Shown here: piece after piece, positions 24,873-37,531 of the stretch
Numbering within the stretch: position 1 is the first letter of the stretch
Layout of the letters: every line of letters begins with the position of its first letter
Assembly (NCBI RefSeq): GCF_016918935.1
Contig: NZ_JAFFOB010000006.1
Location: 1-64,000, forward strand
Length of the DNA stretch: 64,000 nt
Origin: Roseitranquillus sediminis
GTDB lineage: Bacteria; Pseudomonadota; Alphaproteobacteria; Rhodobacterales; Rhodobacteraceae
Reading direction: 5' to 3'
Notes under the pieces: model-generated
What the model saw: only the letters and a program-made list of their open reading frames with translations
What the model was told of the DNA's origin: nothing
Databases searched by the model: none
Made by a program: the position numbers and the translations under genes

Positions 24873-25484
24873 ATGAATGACGATTTGGGAGGAGCGGCGG
24901 CAGCTTTGGTCAACGAAGCAGATAGGCCAGCGTTGCAGTCCAAAGTCGCGATCAGACGATCGGTCGACGATACTGGCACTGATCGAGTGGAACCGCTGTT
25001 CTTGCCAGAGCGCGGTGCATGGGTGGGATATGAAGAGACTCAGACGGGAACCTTCTTGAACGCTGAGAATATCAGATTGAGGTGGGTCTCACCTGACTTC
25101 TTCGAGTATTTGCCGGTAGGCGAGTCAGAATTCGGTTTTGTGCGTGCCAATGGAGAGACGATCACGCCTGGACGAATGTATACGGATGGAGGGTCGATCC
25201 CGAGAGCGTTTCGCAACATCGAGGGTTTTTCTCCCTGGAACTTCGCGCCGGCTTTCTTGGTGCATGATTGGGAGTTCGATGTGCATCATTGTCGCATCTC
25301 GGATAAGAGCTTCTCAGAGGTCTCTGTGACGATGATGGAGGGCATCAAGACGCTTATGGAGCAGGGCGTGAGCAAGAGATCCCAGAGTACTTTCTACTCG
25401 ATTCAATTGGCTATCTTATCGCCCTTTGGTGAAGCGGCATGGAATAGAAATCCAGAGGTGTGTCCTCTGCCCGATGTGGGGTAG
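24873..25484 (+). CDS. DUF1353-like protein at the end of the RiPP operon
   Basis: 203 residues. The segment MYTDGGSIPRAFRNI and, about 25 residues later, PAFLVHDWEFDVHH match the TDGxSIPR...HDxxY pattern of DUF1353, a family mostly seen in phages. It lies 14 bp after the radical SAM gene with AAGGGG upstream, so it should be co-transcribed. The function is unknown; self-immunity or peptide processing are possible guesses. The remaining 267 bp to the tRNA half hold nothing recognisable. Confidence 0.65.
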   Translation: MNDDLGGAAAALVNEADRPALQSKVAIRRSVDDTGTDRVEPLFLPERGAWVGYEETQTGTFLNAENIRLRWVSPDFFEYLPVGESEFGFVRANGETITPGRMYTDGGSIPRAFRNIEGFSPWNFAPAFLVHDWEFDVHHCRISDKSFSEVSVTMMEGIKTLMEQGVSKRSQSTFYSIQLAILSPFGEAAWNRNPEVCPLPDVG

Positions 25485-25751
25485 ATTGAGGCAGCGCGGT
25501 TGTTCGTTCCGATTTCGGCAGCGGAATGGAAAGCGATATCCCATATTGCTCGAGTGGCGCACCTCAAAGCCGGCTAGGGGCCTAAGGTCGGGGTGGGGCA
25601 ACACACGGGCAACAGCCTTAAGTCGTTTTGTTCATGTTCTGTGCGGACGGATGCGGCTGAGTGCGTTCTAATCGAGCAAGAGAGTGCTCCCAATATCAGA
25701 GGGTTGCCCGCTAAGCGATTGTTTTTTCGACCCAACTTCAATCATGTGGTA

Positions 25752-25802
<51 letters not shown>

Positions 25803-25830
25803 AATATCGGAAGAATTCAAAGGCTTGAGA

Positions 25831-25867
25831 GAACGCCTCGGCGCTTAGCGCCGAGGCGTTCTTCTTT
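25831..25867 (+). terminator. Strong terminator hairpin after the tRNA-fMet half
   Basis: GAACGCCTCGGCG and CGCCGAGGCGTTC form a perfect 13-bp stem with a CTTAG loop, followed by TTCTTT. It is presumably the original terminator of the tRNA-fMet gene, so it is native chromosome. Confidence 0.8.
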
Positions 25868-25929
25868 GCGGCAACGCCACGGCAATATTCAGACGCCACG
25901 GCGCGTCTCGGCCCCGGCCGGGGACACCG

Positions 25930-27474
25930 TCACTGAAAGAGGTGCCGTTGGATGTTTACGAAGGCCGCCCGGATGTCTGCGACAGTTCCCAGGCGTTGCT
26001 TCGCTTCATTGGTGCCGCCATAGCGGATGCGGAGGAGGTCCGAGATCTTCGTTAGGGCCAACTCGTCCGTCCCGTGCGCCTCATAGCCTCGCAGCACGTA
26101 ATCAAGGAAACTGCGCATCTCGTCTTCGTAGCCCGAGAGACCTGTTCTCCGCGCCTGTTCGGATCGCTCCGTCCTGGCGAGGGGCGCAAGGGTGAAGCGG
26201 ACGTAGGCGAGGACGTCGAAGATGTCGCTGTCCGGCGCGTCGATCAGGCGCTGCATGTCCTCGAGGCGGTCGGCGTCATAGCCCATCTCCGTCAGGCGTA
26301 GGATGAACGCGTTACGGCGCTCCGGATCGCTCCAGACGGCGCGCAGCTCGTCCTCGGAGGCGACGAGGGTGCCGAGGTCGCCGAAGAGCTGCTCCATGAA
26401 CTCCTGCGCGGTGATCGGGCGGCCGTCGTGCGACCAGTAGCTGGTCGACGCGATGTAGCGGATTTGGCGTTCCTTACCGTCAGCGAGCTTGACTACGATC
26501 TTCTCGGTCACGGTCGGCTCGGGATCAGTGAGAATCTGGGGCGATCGTCCCGGAGGCTCGCCTGGCGGGCGCGGGCCGGGGGGGCCATCAGGTGGCAGCG
26601 GGTCGCTGTCCCATTCGGGGTCGTTGAAGTGCTCATAGCCCTGGAAAGTGAACTCTCCCTCGCCGGTCATGAAGGTCTGGAAGATCGTGAAGAAGACGCT
26701 GGCGTTCTTGGGCACACGGCCGAGCTTGCGGATCTCGTCGGGGCTGATCCGGGCGAGCGCGTCGGGCGGGAAGGCGCTGAAGGCGTTGTAGGCCTGGTCG
26801 GCGAGGATGTTGCGGTCGGCGAGGAACAGGATGCGCGGGCGGCGCACGGGCTCGCGGCTGAGATTCCAGGAGGACTGGAAGAGCTTCCACGCGATCTGGA
26901 AGGCGATGGAGGTCTTGCCGGTGCCGGTGGCGAGCGTCAGCAGGATGCGGCTGCGTCCGCGGGCAACGGCCTCCAGCACCGCGGTAATGGCGTTGTGCTG
27001 ATAGTAACGCGGCTCCCACTTGCCGCCGCCGGTCTCGAAGTGGACGGCGCCGAAGCGGTCGCGCCAGTCGTTGCCGTCCGGAAAGCAGCGCTGCCAGAGG
27101 TCCTGCGGCGAGGGGAAGGGCGGCGCGTGGGTCGCCCTCCGCCCCGGTGTCCATGTCGATGCAGTACCAGCCGACGCCGTTCGTCGAGTAGGCGAAGCGG
27201 GCCTTGAGGCGGCGGGCGTAGTCCTTGGCCTGGCCGACGCCGTCGGCGTGCCGAGTCCGGCGCGCTTGGCCTCGATCACAGCGAGCTTCTGATCGCGGCA
27301 GCTGAGCACGTAGTCGGCCGAGAGTGGGTTCGCCCGCCCGCCGCCGCCGGTAATCCGGCCGGGGCAGATCATTTCTCGCTGTATTCTCGAGCCCTCGACG
27401 ACGTCCCACCCGGCCTCGCGCAGGACGGGGTCGATGCGGTTGGCGCGGGTGTCGGCCTCGGTCTCGATGGTCAC
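25930..27474 (-). pseudogene. hsdR: Type I restriction endonuclease subunit R, decayed
   Basis: A 514-codon frame from a GTG start coupled (GTGA) to the 229-residue gene. The N-terminal nuclease region (ETEADTRANRIDPVLREAGW, VIEAKRAGLG) and helicase motif I (LATGTGKTSIAFQI, about 181-194) are present. The frame then jumps at 280/281 from EFTFQGY straight to EHFNDPEWD. Compared with full HsdR, the DECH box and motifs through VI are missing, an in-frame loss of roughly 240 residues. Residues 76-115 are also in a wrong frame between two compensating indels (near 27249 and 27130). It should have no translocase activity. Confidence 0.85.
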
Positions 27475-28160
27475 ATGGCGTCTCCCGGACCGAGACCCAT
27501 CAGTGGAGCCAGAGCTCTAACTCGATCGTTATTCAATCGGCTCATCTGCTGTCTAATGAAGCTCCACGGGTCGGAGTGCGGCTCAAAGTAGGTCCACGAG
27601 ATCATCTCATATCCGTCGGGACGACCCGGTGCGTCTTCGCCTGCCGGAGACCAGCCATACGCATCGAAGGCATGGAAGCGCAGATAAGGACCCAGCGGCC
27701 CCTGCTTGTCCGACAGGCTCGCGAGGGGCTCGGGCATCATCAGTATGTTGGCGAGATGTGTGTAGGAGTCCGGGTCTCTTGCCCTCGTCCACACGTGGGC
27801 AATGGTCCAGCCCTTCGCAGGGTGGGTCATCCTGTATCCGTGGGACCACAGCAGCGCCCAGCGCGGCGACGTGTTGTCATCGACCATCAGGCGCCGCCCG
27901 TCGATCTCCTGGACGGAGAACCGATCGGATTTGGCGCCACGGATGACAGGAAAGATCGCGCCGCCCACGGCTGCCACGACATCGGGATGGGGAAGAAGGC
28001 AGTGCGGAACTGCGATCTGCACGAGCGCCTTGAGGTCGGGGCCGAGATCAGGCGGAGCGGGCTCCGGTCGCGCCTCTGCGATCCAGTCTCTCGGCGCCTT
28101 ATCGCGATCCGGTGTGGAGGCGTCCAAGTTCCTTCTCCTCAGTCGCGCCGCGTAAGCCAC
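27471..28160 (-). CDS. Uncharacterised 229-residue protein inserted between hsdS and hsdR
   Basis: Starts at GTG 28160; its stop overlaps the hsdR start. The sequence has no family that I recognise; features include LVQIAVPHCLLPHPDVVAAV, a Trp-rich middle (WALLWSHGYR, GWTIAHVWTRAR) and WTYFEPHSDPWSFIRQQM. No signal or membrane segment is seen. It is flanked on both sides by copies of the hsdR 5' end, so it was inserted into the restriction operon together with a second hsdR start. Base composition is like the surroundings. It may be an accessory or defence gene. Confidence 0.6.
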   Translation of the reverse strand: MAYAARLRRRNLDASTPDRDKAPRDWIAEARPEPAPPDLGPDLKALVQIAVPHCLLPHPDVVAAVGGAIFPVIRGAKSDRFSVQEIDGRRLMVDDNTSPRWALLWSHGYRMTHPAKGWTIAHVWTRARDPDSYTHLANILMMPEPLASLSDKQGPLGPYLRFHAFDAYGWSPAGEDAPGRPDGYEMISWTYFEPHSDPWSFIRQQMSRLNNDRVRALAPLMGLGPGDAM

Positions 28161-28272
28161 AGGGGCAGATCATCTCGCGCCGTATCTTCGATCCCTCGAC
28201 GACGCCCCATCCGGCCTCGCGCTGGATGGGGTCGATGCGGTTGGCGCGGGTGTCGGCTTCGGTCTCGGTCAT
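28099..28272 (-). pseudogene. Duplicated 5' fragment of hsdR
   Basis: A 57-codon frame starting 4 bp after the hsdS stop. Its first 36-38 codons (TETEADTRANRIDPIQREAG) repeat the N-terminus of the hsdR at 27474 with scattered differences (roughly 85% identical DNA by eye over about 110 bp). It then runs into the 229-residue gene in another frame. This is the original hsdR start, displaced by the insertion. Confidence 0.8.
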
Positions 28273-28276
28273 GCGG

Positions 28277-29511
28277 TCAGGTCAGGCGGCCAGCGAAAGC
28301 TTGTTGCAGAAGTGACTGCCGCAGGTGAGCGATACTGGCGAGCTTCGTCTGGTACTCCTCGACCAGAACCTTCGCTCCATCAACGATGGTGTCCAAGCGC
28401 TCAATGAGAGCTTCTTGAACGGCCAAGGAGGGTATTCGGATTGGGAAGTCGCTGATCTGCTTTCCGCTCACATGCGGCACACCGAGACCCGTCTGTATCC
28501 CGAGCACATAGGCTTCGAAAAGCGGCTCCCGATCCAGTAGCCGATGTATCGGGGCAGGATGCTACTCTTGGCCCGCAATCTTGCGACTCGCTGAACAAGG
28601 AGGCTCGGCAAAGCGTCGTCGTCGACGATCGCAAACTTGATGCCCGCGCTAACCCACGTGCGATCCATCGCGACCAAGACGTCGTCGCGCGAGAGTTCAT
28701 ACTTCGAGTAGGTGTCGCGGTCGCTGATGGGCCACCTTTTGAGGCCGTCCCATCGAAAGGCTCCCTGGACAATGTTATCGCCCCGGATCAGCCGAATATC
28801 CGAGAGGTCCTCGGTATATCCACGGCTCTTGAAGGCGAAGCCGGTAAGCAGGTCGATATAGTCGCCCAGCGGCTTCAATGTGCCAAGTTCCTCCGAAGCC
28901 AGCTCGTCCTCGACGGCCCGGGTGCCCAGTTCCTGCGCATCCGCCAGGTTGGCCTCGGCATGGGCGCGGGCGCGGTCGAGGGCGGCGAAGGCCTGATCGA
29001 GCACCGCAACGATCCGCTCCTGCTCCTCCAGCGGCGGCAGTGGTAGCTCGACTGCCCTCAGATTGGTCGCGGAAAGCTCCTTAAAGGTCGTGCCCGAACC
29101 GAGGTCGTTCAGCTTCTGCCGGCTTGCGGCGAGGAAGTAGTAGAGGAAGACGTGGTCGAGGCGCTTGCCGGGGACGATCCCGCGACATCCCTGATTGAAT
29201 GCCATCGGGACCGAGTTGATCGCCAGATGGCCGATGGGAGCTCGCGTCGAAAGGATGACCGACTGCGGAGGCACGAGCCTTGCAGAGGATTTCGCCAGAC
29301 CCGCTGCGGAAATGGTACGGGGCGTCACGGAAATCTCGCGCCCGTCCATCTGCCCCATGTCTTTCGGCGTAAGCCATTCAACGTCACCGTCCCAGTACTC
29401 GGCGACCTTCGACTTCGGCGTGCCTCCATTGACGACGGTTGCAACCTCACCAAGTGCCGCGTTTGTCCAATGAGAAGGCGGGGAATTGGGAACCTCTATC
29501 TGATCCTTCAC
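28277..29511 (-). pseudogene. hsdS: Type I restriction specificity subunit, frameshifted
   Basis: The frame from GTG 29511 encodes the first target-recognition domain (ALGEVATVVNGGTPKSKVAE), the conserved helix (LPLPPLEEQERIVAVLDQAF) and most of the second domain (RPLGDYIDLLTGFAFKSRG-like, YIGYWIGSRF). Near 28518-28521 (AAAA on the plus strand) the frame shifts. The proper end (SGKQISDFPIRIPSLAVQEA, LLQQAFAGRLT) continues in the neighbouring frame to 28277. One added base would repair it, so decay may be recent or a homopolymer sequencing error. HsdS sets the DNA target of the methylase and nuclease. Confidence 0.85.
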
Positions 29512-29660
29512 AGCATCCCCCGGATGTCTTCGAGGATCCGTGCCGTCTCGCCACTCTTTCCGGCGAGGCTGACGCGCGGCGAAGCCTCACGTTGGCAGCC
29601 TTGCGCATACAGGCCGTCCAGCTCGCGAGCGTGTGTCCGCCCCACGCGACTCGACCACAT
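29508..29660 (-). pseudogene. Remnant 3' end of a gene coupled to hsdS
   Basis: A minus-strand frame ends in GKSGETARILEDIRGML and its TGA overlaps the hsdS GTG (GTGA), the spacing expected of the preceding operon gene. It stays open for only about 50 codons. It is probably the stump of the gene that once preceded hsdS, cut by rearrangement; that it is the lost hsdM end is a guess. The following stretch 29661-29903 is AT-richer than its surroundings and has no recognised gene. Confidence 0.4.
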
Positions 29661-29903
29661 ATTCAAGAGGGATACCTACTTGGGGAATTTCCCGACATCG
29701 CAATCTACGAACAGAAGCAACTTTATACTGCATTCGAAGTTGATTTTGGTAGGCGACTGATTGCGAAATTTCGTTTCAAGAAATCTACATTTATATCGAA
29801 TGCGGACTTTCCTTTAATATCCCGAGCCGCGCTTTACCCCGATGATACTGATCCATTCATCGGACTGGCTACTGAACTGCGCCACCACCTGGAAGTCTGA
29901 ACA

Positions 29904-31007
29904 ATGTCCATGAGAAACCTTGTCAAAACCATCCAAGACGTCATGCGCAAGGACGTCGGCGTCGATGGCGACGCGCAGCGCCTCTCGCAACTGGTCTGGA
30001 TGTTCTTCCTCAAGATCATCGACGACCAGGACGAGGCCCTCGAGTTCACCCGCGACGACTACACCTCGCCCATTCCGGAGCACCTTCAATGGCGCAACTG
30101 GGCGGCGGACCCGGAGGGCATCACCGGCGACGAGCTCCAGGACTTCGTAAACTTGCAGCTGTTCCCGACTCTGAAGGAGCTGCCAGCTACGACGTCCCGC
30201 GCCCGCGTCGTCCGTTCCGTCTTCGAGGACGCCTACAACTACATGAAGTCTGGCCAGCTCATGCGGCAGGTGATCAACAAGATCTCCGAGGTGGACTTCA
30301 ACAGCTTATCCGAGCGACAACACTTCGGGGACATCTACGAGCAGCTCCTGAACGACCTCCAGAACGCGGGCAACGCCGGCGAATATTACACCCCTCGCGC
30401 CGTCACGGCCTTCATGGTCCAGCAGATGGACCCAAAGCCCGGCCAGATCCTTATGGACACCGCCTGCGGCACCGGCGGCTTCCTTACCTGCGCAATGCGC
30501 CACATGCGGAAACACTACGTGAAGCGGCCCGAGGACGAGGCCACTATGCAGTCCTCCCTCCGCGCCGTGGAGCAGAAGCCCCTGCCGCATATGCTCTGCA
30601 CGACGAACATGCTCCTCCACAACGTCGAGGAGCCGTCCTGGGTGAGGCACGACAACACGCTGGCTCGTCCGCTCATCAGCTGGACCAAGGACGAGCGCGT
30701 CGACATGATCCTCACCAACCCGCCCTTTGGCGGGAAGGAAGAGGACGGGATCGAGAATAACTTCCCCCAGTTCAAGACCCGCGAGACGGCCGACCTTTTC
30801 CTCGCCCTCATCATCCGGCTGCTGAAAAAGAACGGGCGCGCGGCCGTTGTCCTGCCCGACGGCTCGCTCTTCGGGGAAGGGATCAAGACCCGCCTCAAGG
30901 AGCACCTGCTGACCGAGTGCAACCTGCATACCATCGTCCGGCTGCCGAACTCGGTCTTCAAGCCCTACGCCTCCATTGGCACGAACCAGAAGAGAGCCGT
31001 CCAATGA
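29904..31007 (+). pseudogene. hsdM: Type I modification methylase subunit M, 3'-truncated and on the opposite strand
   Basis: 367 residues. The N-terminal helical domain (LVKTIQDVMRKDVGVDGD) and the N6-adenine methylase core are present: AGEYYTPRAV, motif I DTACGTGGFL and motif IV NPPF (DMILTNPPFGGKEED). Homology stops at KPYASIGTN, after which 7 unrelated residues reach a stop. Full HsdM proteins continue for roughly 100-150 residues needed to contact HsdS. The gene runs opposite to hsdS and hsdR, which are normally co-directional, so an inversion or recombination has cut the operon. The catalytic motifs are intact but the subunit is probably non-functional. Confidence 0.8.
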
Positions 31008-31163
31008 ACAAATTTCAGTCGCCAGTTCCCCAAGCTGCTAAATCTGAAATTGGACTACGGATAAGGTCGGGCAGCCCTCGTAACTTGGTCTTCACGCAAG
31101 CTTATGGGCGAAATGCGCAAACTTATGGGGATCGCGCATGATTACGCACGATCCTACAACGAG

Positions 31164-33614
<2,451 letters not shown>

Positions 33615-33659
33615 CTATCCCAGCGGCCGACTGGTGTCACCCACATGGGCGCGGCAAGC

Positions 33660-34097
33660 CTATGTGCCAAGGCTCGGGAGCGTCAGACTGCCGTCCTTGG
33701 CAAGCGGCCAGAACGGGTTGTGCGCTACCTCCCAGACATGTCCGTCGGGATCGGCAAAGTACCCGGAGTAGCCGCCCCAGAAGACCGCCTCCGGCCGCTT
33801 CAGCGCCGTCGCGCCCGCCGAGAGCGCCAGAGCGAAGGCCGCGTCCACCTCCTCGCGCGAGCCGAGGTTCCGGGCGAGCGTCGCGGCGCCGGTGCCGAGC
33901 GCGGCGCCGGGCCGTCCCTGGTCCTTCGCCAGTTCGTCCAGCGGAAAGAGGCCCAGCACCTGCCCGGCAAGCTGGATGAAGACCACCGTCTCCTGGCTCT
34001 CTGCCGCCGCCTCCCAGCCGAGCGCGGCATAGAAGGCGCGCGCGCGGTCGAGGTTGGTGACCCCCAGCGTCACCAGCGTGATGGACGGGGGGAACAC
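33660..34097 (-). CDS. VOC-family (glyoxalase-like) protein
   Basis: 145 residues. The VOC fold is visible in SITLVTLGVTNLDRARAFYA and the C-terminal GYFADPDGHVWEVAHNPFW. The GTG start at 34097 has GGAGG 7 bp upstream and lies 11 bp after the thiolase stop, so the two are co-transcribed. Members bind a divalent metal and act on small carbonyl or aromatic substrates. The substrate here is unknown. Confidence 0.82.
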   Translation of the reverse strand: MFPPSITLVTLGVTNLDRARAFYAALGWEAAAESQETVVFIQLAGQVLGLFPLDELAKDQGRPGAALGTGAATLARNLGSREEVDAAFALALSAGATALKRPEAVFWGGYSGYFADPDGHVWEVAHNPFWPLAKDGSLTLPSLGT

Positions 34098-34108
34098 GGT
34101 GTCCTCCC

Positions 34109-35284
<1,176 letters not shown>

Positions 35285-35287
35285 CTG

Positions 35288-36115
35288 TCAGTCTCCCCCG
35301 ATGGCGATGAAAGTGATCTCAGGCGGACGCCCGACTCGCAAGGGCAGACCTGTGAAGCCGAGCCCGCCCGAGACGACGAGGTGGCGCCCGTCCTCGACGA
35401 TGTGACCCCATGCATACCGCGCACCGTGATCGGACGGCACGACCGGCGTCCACCCCAGCGGCGCGATCTGGCCCCCGTGAGTGTGGCCGCTGACCTGAAG
35501 AAACGGGCGGTCTTCTTCGGCGAAGACATCCGGCTCATGCGCCAGCAGGATCGACGGTGCCCCTACCGGCACCCCGCGGAAGGCGGCCGTGCGGTCGTCG
35601 AAGCCGGGGCGGCCGGGACGGTGCAGGGCGCGCCGACTGTCGAGGCCGACCAGCCAGAGGCCATCGCCAACATCGAGCCTCGTCGCGCGGTTTCGCAGCA
35701 CCGGCAGACCTGTGGCCTCGAAAGCCATTTCGACGGCGCAGGTCGCATGGCCGGTGGCGTGGGCCTGCAGATCGTCGCTCCAGTCATGGTTTCCCAGCAC
35801 GGCGAAGACCCCGAGCGGCGCGAACAGCCGTGCCAGTTCCCCCGCCACGTCCTCGACCGGCATCGGCCACAGCGGCAGGTTCCGATCCGCGACGGCGTCG
35901 CCGGCGAAGAGCGTCAGGTCCGGCGCCTCGGCGTTGACCAGATCGACCGCCCGCCGCAGATGCGACCGCGTTGTCCACCAGCCGCCTGCGTGCAGGTCGG
36001 AGAGGACGCCGATCGTCAGCCGGGGTCGCGGCCACGCGCGGTGCGCGAGCCGGTGGCGCACCAGGCGCGGCCGGCCCGATCCGAAATCCGGCCGCAGCCC
36101 GCTCCACATACTCAT
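35288..36115 (-). CDS. Calcineurin-like metallophosphoesterase
   Basis: 275 residues. All metal-site motifs are present: GVLSDLHAGG, LFAGDAVAD, VLGNHDWSD and VSGHTHGGQIAPLG, as in YkuE/YaeI-type phosphodiesterases. The N-terminus is basic, without a clear membrane helix, unlike many YaeI proteins. It ends 3 bp before the thiolase start, so the three minus-strand genes probably form an operon. The substrate is unknown. Confidence 0.87.
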   Translation of the reverse strand: MSMWSGLRPDFGSGRPRLVRHRLAHRAWPRPRLTIGVLSDLHAGGWWTTRSHLRRAVDLVNAEAPDLTLFAGDAVADRNLPLWPMPVEDVAGELARLFAPLGVFAVLGNHDWSDDLQAHATGHATCAVEMAFEATGLPVLRNRATRLDVGDGLWLVGLDSRRALHRPGRPGFDDRTAAFRGVPVGAPSILLAHEPDVFAEEDRPFLQVSGHTHGGQIAPLGWTPVVPSDHGARYAWGHIVEDGRHLVVSGGLGFTGLPLRVGRPPEITFIAIGGD

Positions 36116-36352
36116 CCACAGTTATTGCCAGCCGCGAGGCAGCAGGAACAGGGGCAAGTTACCGGCGCCTCGCCCGCGACGTGCGGGGAGCGCTTCCTGC
36201 GGCAAAAGGAAGCGGCTATAAGCTCACCAGGTCACAGGCGCCGCCGTCTTTAGCGGCAACCCGGACGTCTGCCGGCCCGAGGGCGCAGCACGCGACCTCC
36301 CCATTGAAACTTCGGGGCCGCGTCGCCGCGGCCAGTAATCGGAGAACAACTC

Positions 36353-36766
36353 ATGCGCAATGTCGCTTTCCTCTTCTACGCAACCGCCGCGGTCTTTGCC
36401 CTGATCGGGATGGGCTGGGGCATCGTGATGTCTGCCACGCATGATCACGCCCTGTCACCGGCGCACGGGCATCTCAACCTCATCGGCTTCGTGGCCATGG
36501 CGGTGTTCGGCACCTACTACGCGCTGACCCCGCGCGCCGCATCCAGCCTGCTGGCGCGCCTGCACTACGGCGTCACCGTCGCTGCAGTGCTGGTACTCAT
36601 ACCCGGCATCGTCGCGGCGATCCGCCAGACGGGCGAGCTCGGCGCGCAACTCGGGGCGCTCCTCGGCATGGCGGCGATGGCGCTCTTCCTCGTGGTCGTG
36701 CTGATCCACGGCGTCGGCGCTGCGCCGGAGACCGGCCGCCGCCTCGCCGCAACGCCTGCGGAGTAG
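36353..36766 (+). CDS. Four-TM membrane protein, haem-copper-oxidase-subunit-like
   Basis: 137 residues with four hydrophobic helices (about 4-27, 40-60, 70-92, 98-120). The segment LSPAHGHLNLIGFVAMAVFG has two His on the lipid boundary and resembles a helix of cbb3/NorB-type subunit I proteins; small relatives are often labelled cytochrome-c oxidase. Whether it binds haem is not known. It stands alone, downstream of a divergent 237-bp region. Confidence 0.6.
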   Translation: MRNVAFLFYATAAVFALIGMGWGIVMSATHDHALSPAHGHLNLIGFVAMAVFGTYYALTPRAASSLLARLHYGVTVAAVLVLIPGIVAAIRQTGELGAQLGALLGMAAMALFLVVVLIHGVGAAPETGRRLAATPAE

Positions 36767-36889
36767 CGTCCGCGGCGGGCCGGCGCGACGCGGGCCCGCC
36801 GCATCTTTCCGCGCGTAGCGGGCGACTGGCACCTGCCGCGCTAGAGGCTAGTATCCTGCGGACCCTGCCACCCGAAAGAGAGGGAGCGG

Positions 36890-37531
36890 ATGTCCGCGCC
36901 GGACCCGGCCACGCCACGACTGGCGATCGATGAGCTGATCGCCTGCCCTCGCTGCGATGCGCTGCATCGTGCCGAGCTGCCCCATGCGGGAGAGCGCGCG
37001 ATCTGCCGGCGCTGCGGAACGGTCCTCATCGCGCCGCGCGCGGGGTCCTACGGGCGGATCCTGATGCTGGCGACCACGATCATGATCCTGATGTTCGGCG
37101 CGGTCTTCTTTCCTTTCCTGCAACTTCGCGTCGCGGGGCTGCGCAGCGACGCCTCGGTCTTCGACACAGCGCGCGCCTTCGCCGGCGGCAACATGGCGCC
37201 GCTGGCCGTCGCCGTGGCGCTGCTGATCGTGCTGATCCCGGTACTGCGCGTGTTGCTCATCTCCTACGTTCTCGCGCCGCTCGCGGCCGGACGGCGGCCG
37301 GCGCGCCATGCGGCGGCGGCGTTCCGGCTGTCTGAGGACCTGCGCCCGTGGTCCATGGCCGAGATCTTCGTGATCGGCACCGCCGTCGCACTGGTCAAGC
37401 TCGCCGACCTCGCGCAGGTGGTTCTCGGCCCCGCGTTCTGGATGTTCGCCGCGCTGGTGGTGGTGACGGTGCTGCAGGATGGCTTCATGTGCCGCTGGTC
37501 GATCTGGCGGGCGCTGGAGGCGGAACGCTGA
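36890..37531 (+). CDS. pqiA: PqiA-like membrane protein (first PqiA domain)
   Basis: 213 residues. The N-terminus holds a rubredoxin-like zinc site with two CxxC pairs (IACPRCDALH, AICRRCGTV). Four membrane helices of the PqiA family follow. In E. coli one PqiA carries two such units; here they are split between this gene and the next. PqiABC moves lipids between inner and outer membranes. The stop lies within the start region of the second unit. Confidence 0.85.
   Translation: MSAPDPATPRLAIDELIACPRCDALHRAELPHAGERAICRRCGTVLIAPRAGSYGRILMLATTIMILMFGAVFFPFLQLRVAGLRSDASVFDTARAFAGGNMAPLAVAVALLIVLIPVLRVLLISYVLAPLAAGRRPARHAAAAFRLSEDLRPWSMAEIFVIGTAVALVKLADLAQVVLGPAFWMFAALVVVTVLQDGFMCRWSIWRALEAER

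Noticed and set aside
29439-29900. Plus-strand frame ending 3 bp before hsdM
   Set aside because: The first half is antisense to hsdS and its stump. The AT-rich second half has some protein-like look but no family and no start of its own; it may be a gene fragment, but I cannot support it.
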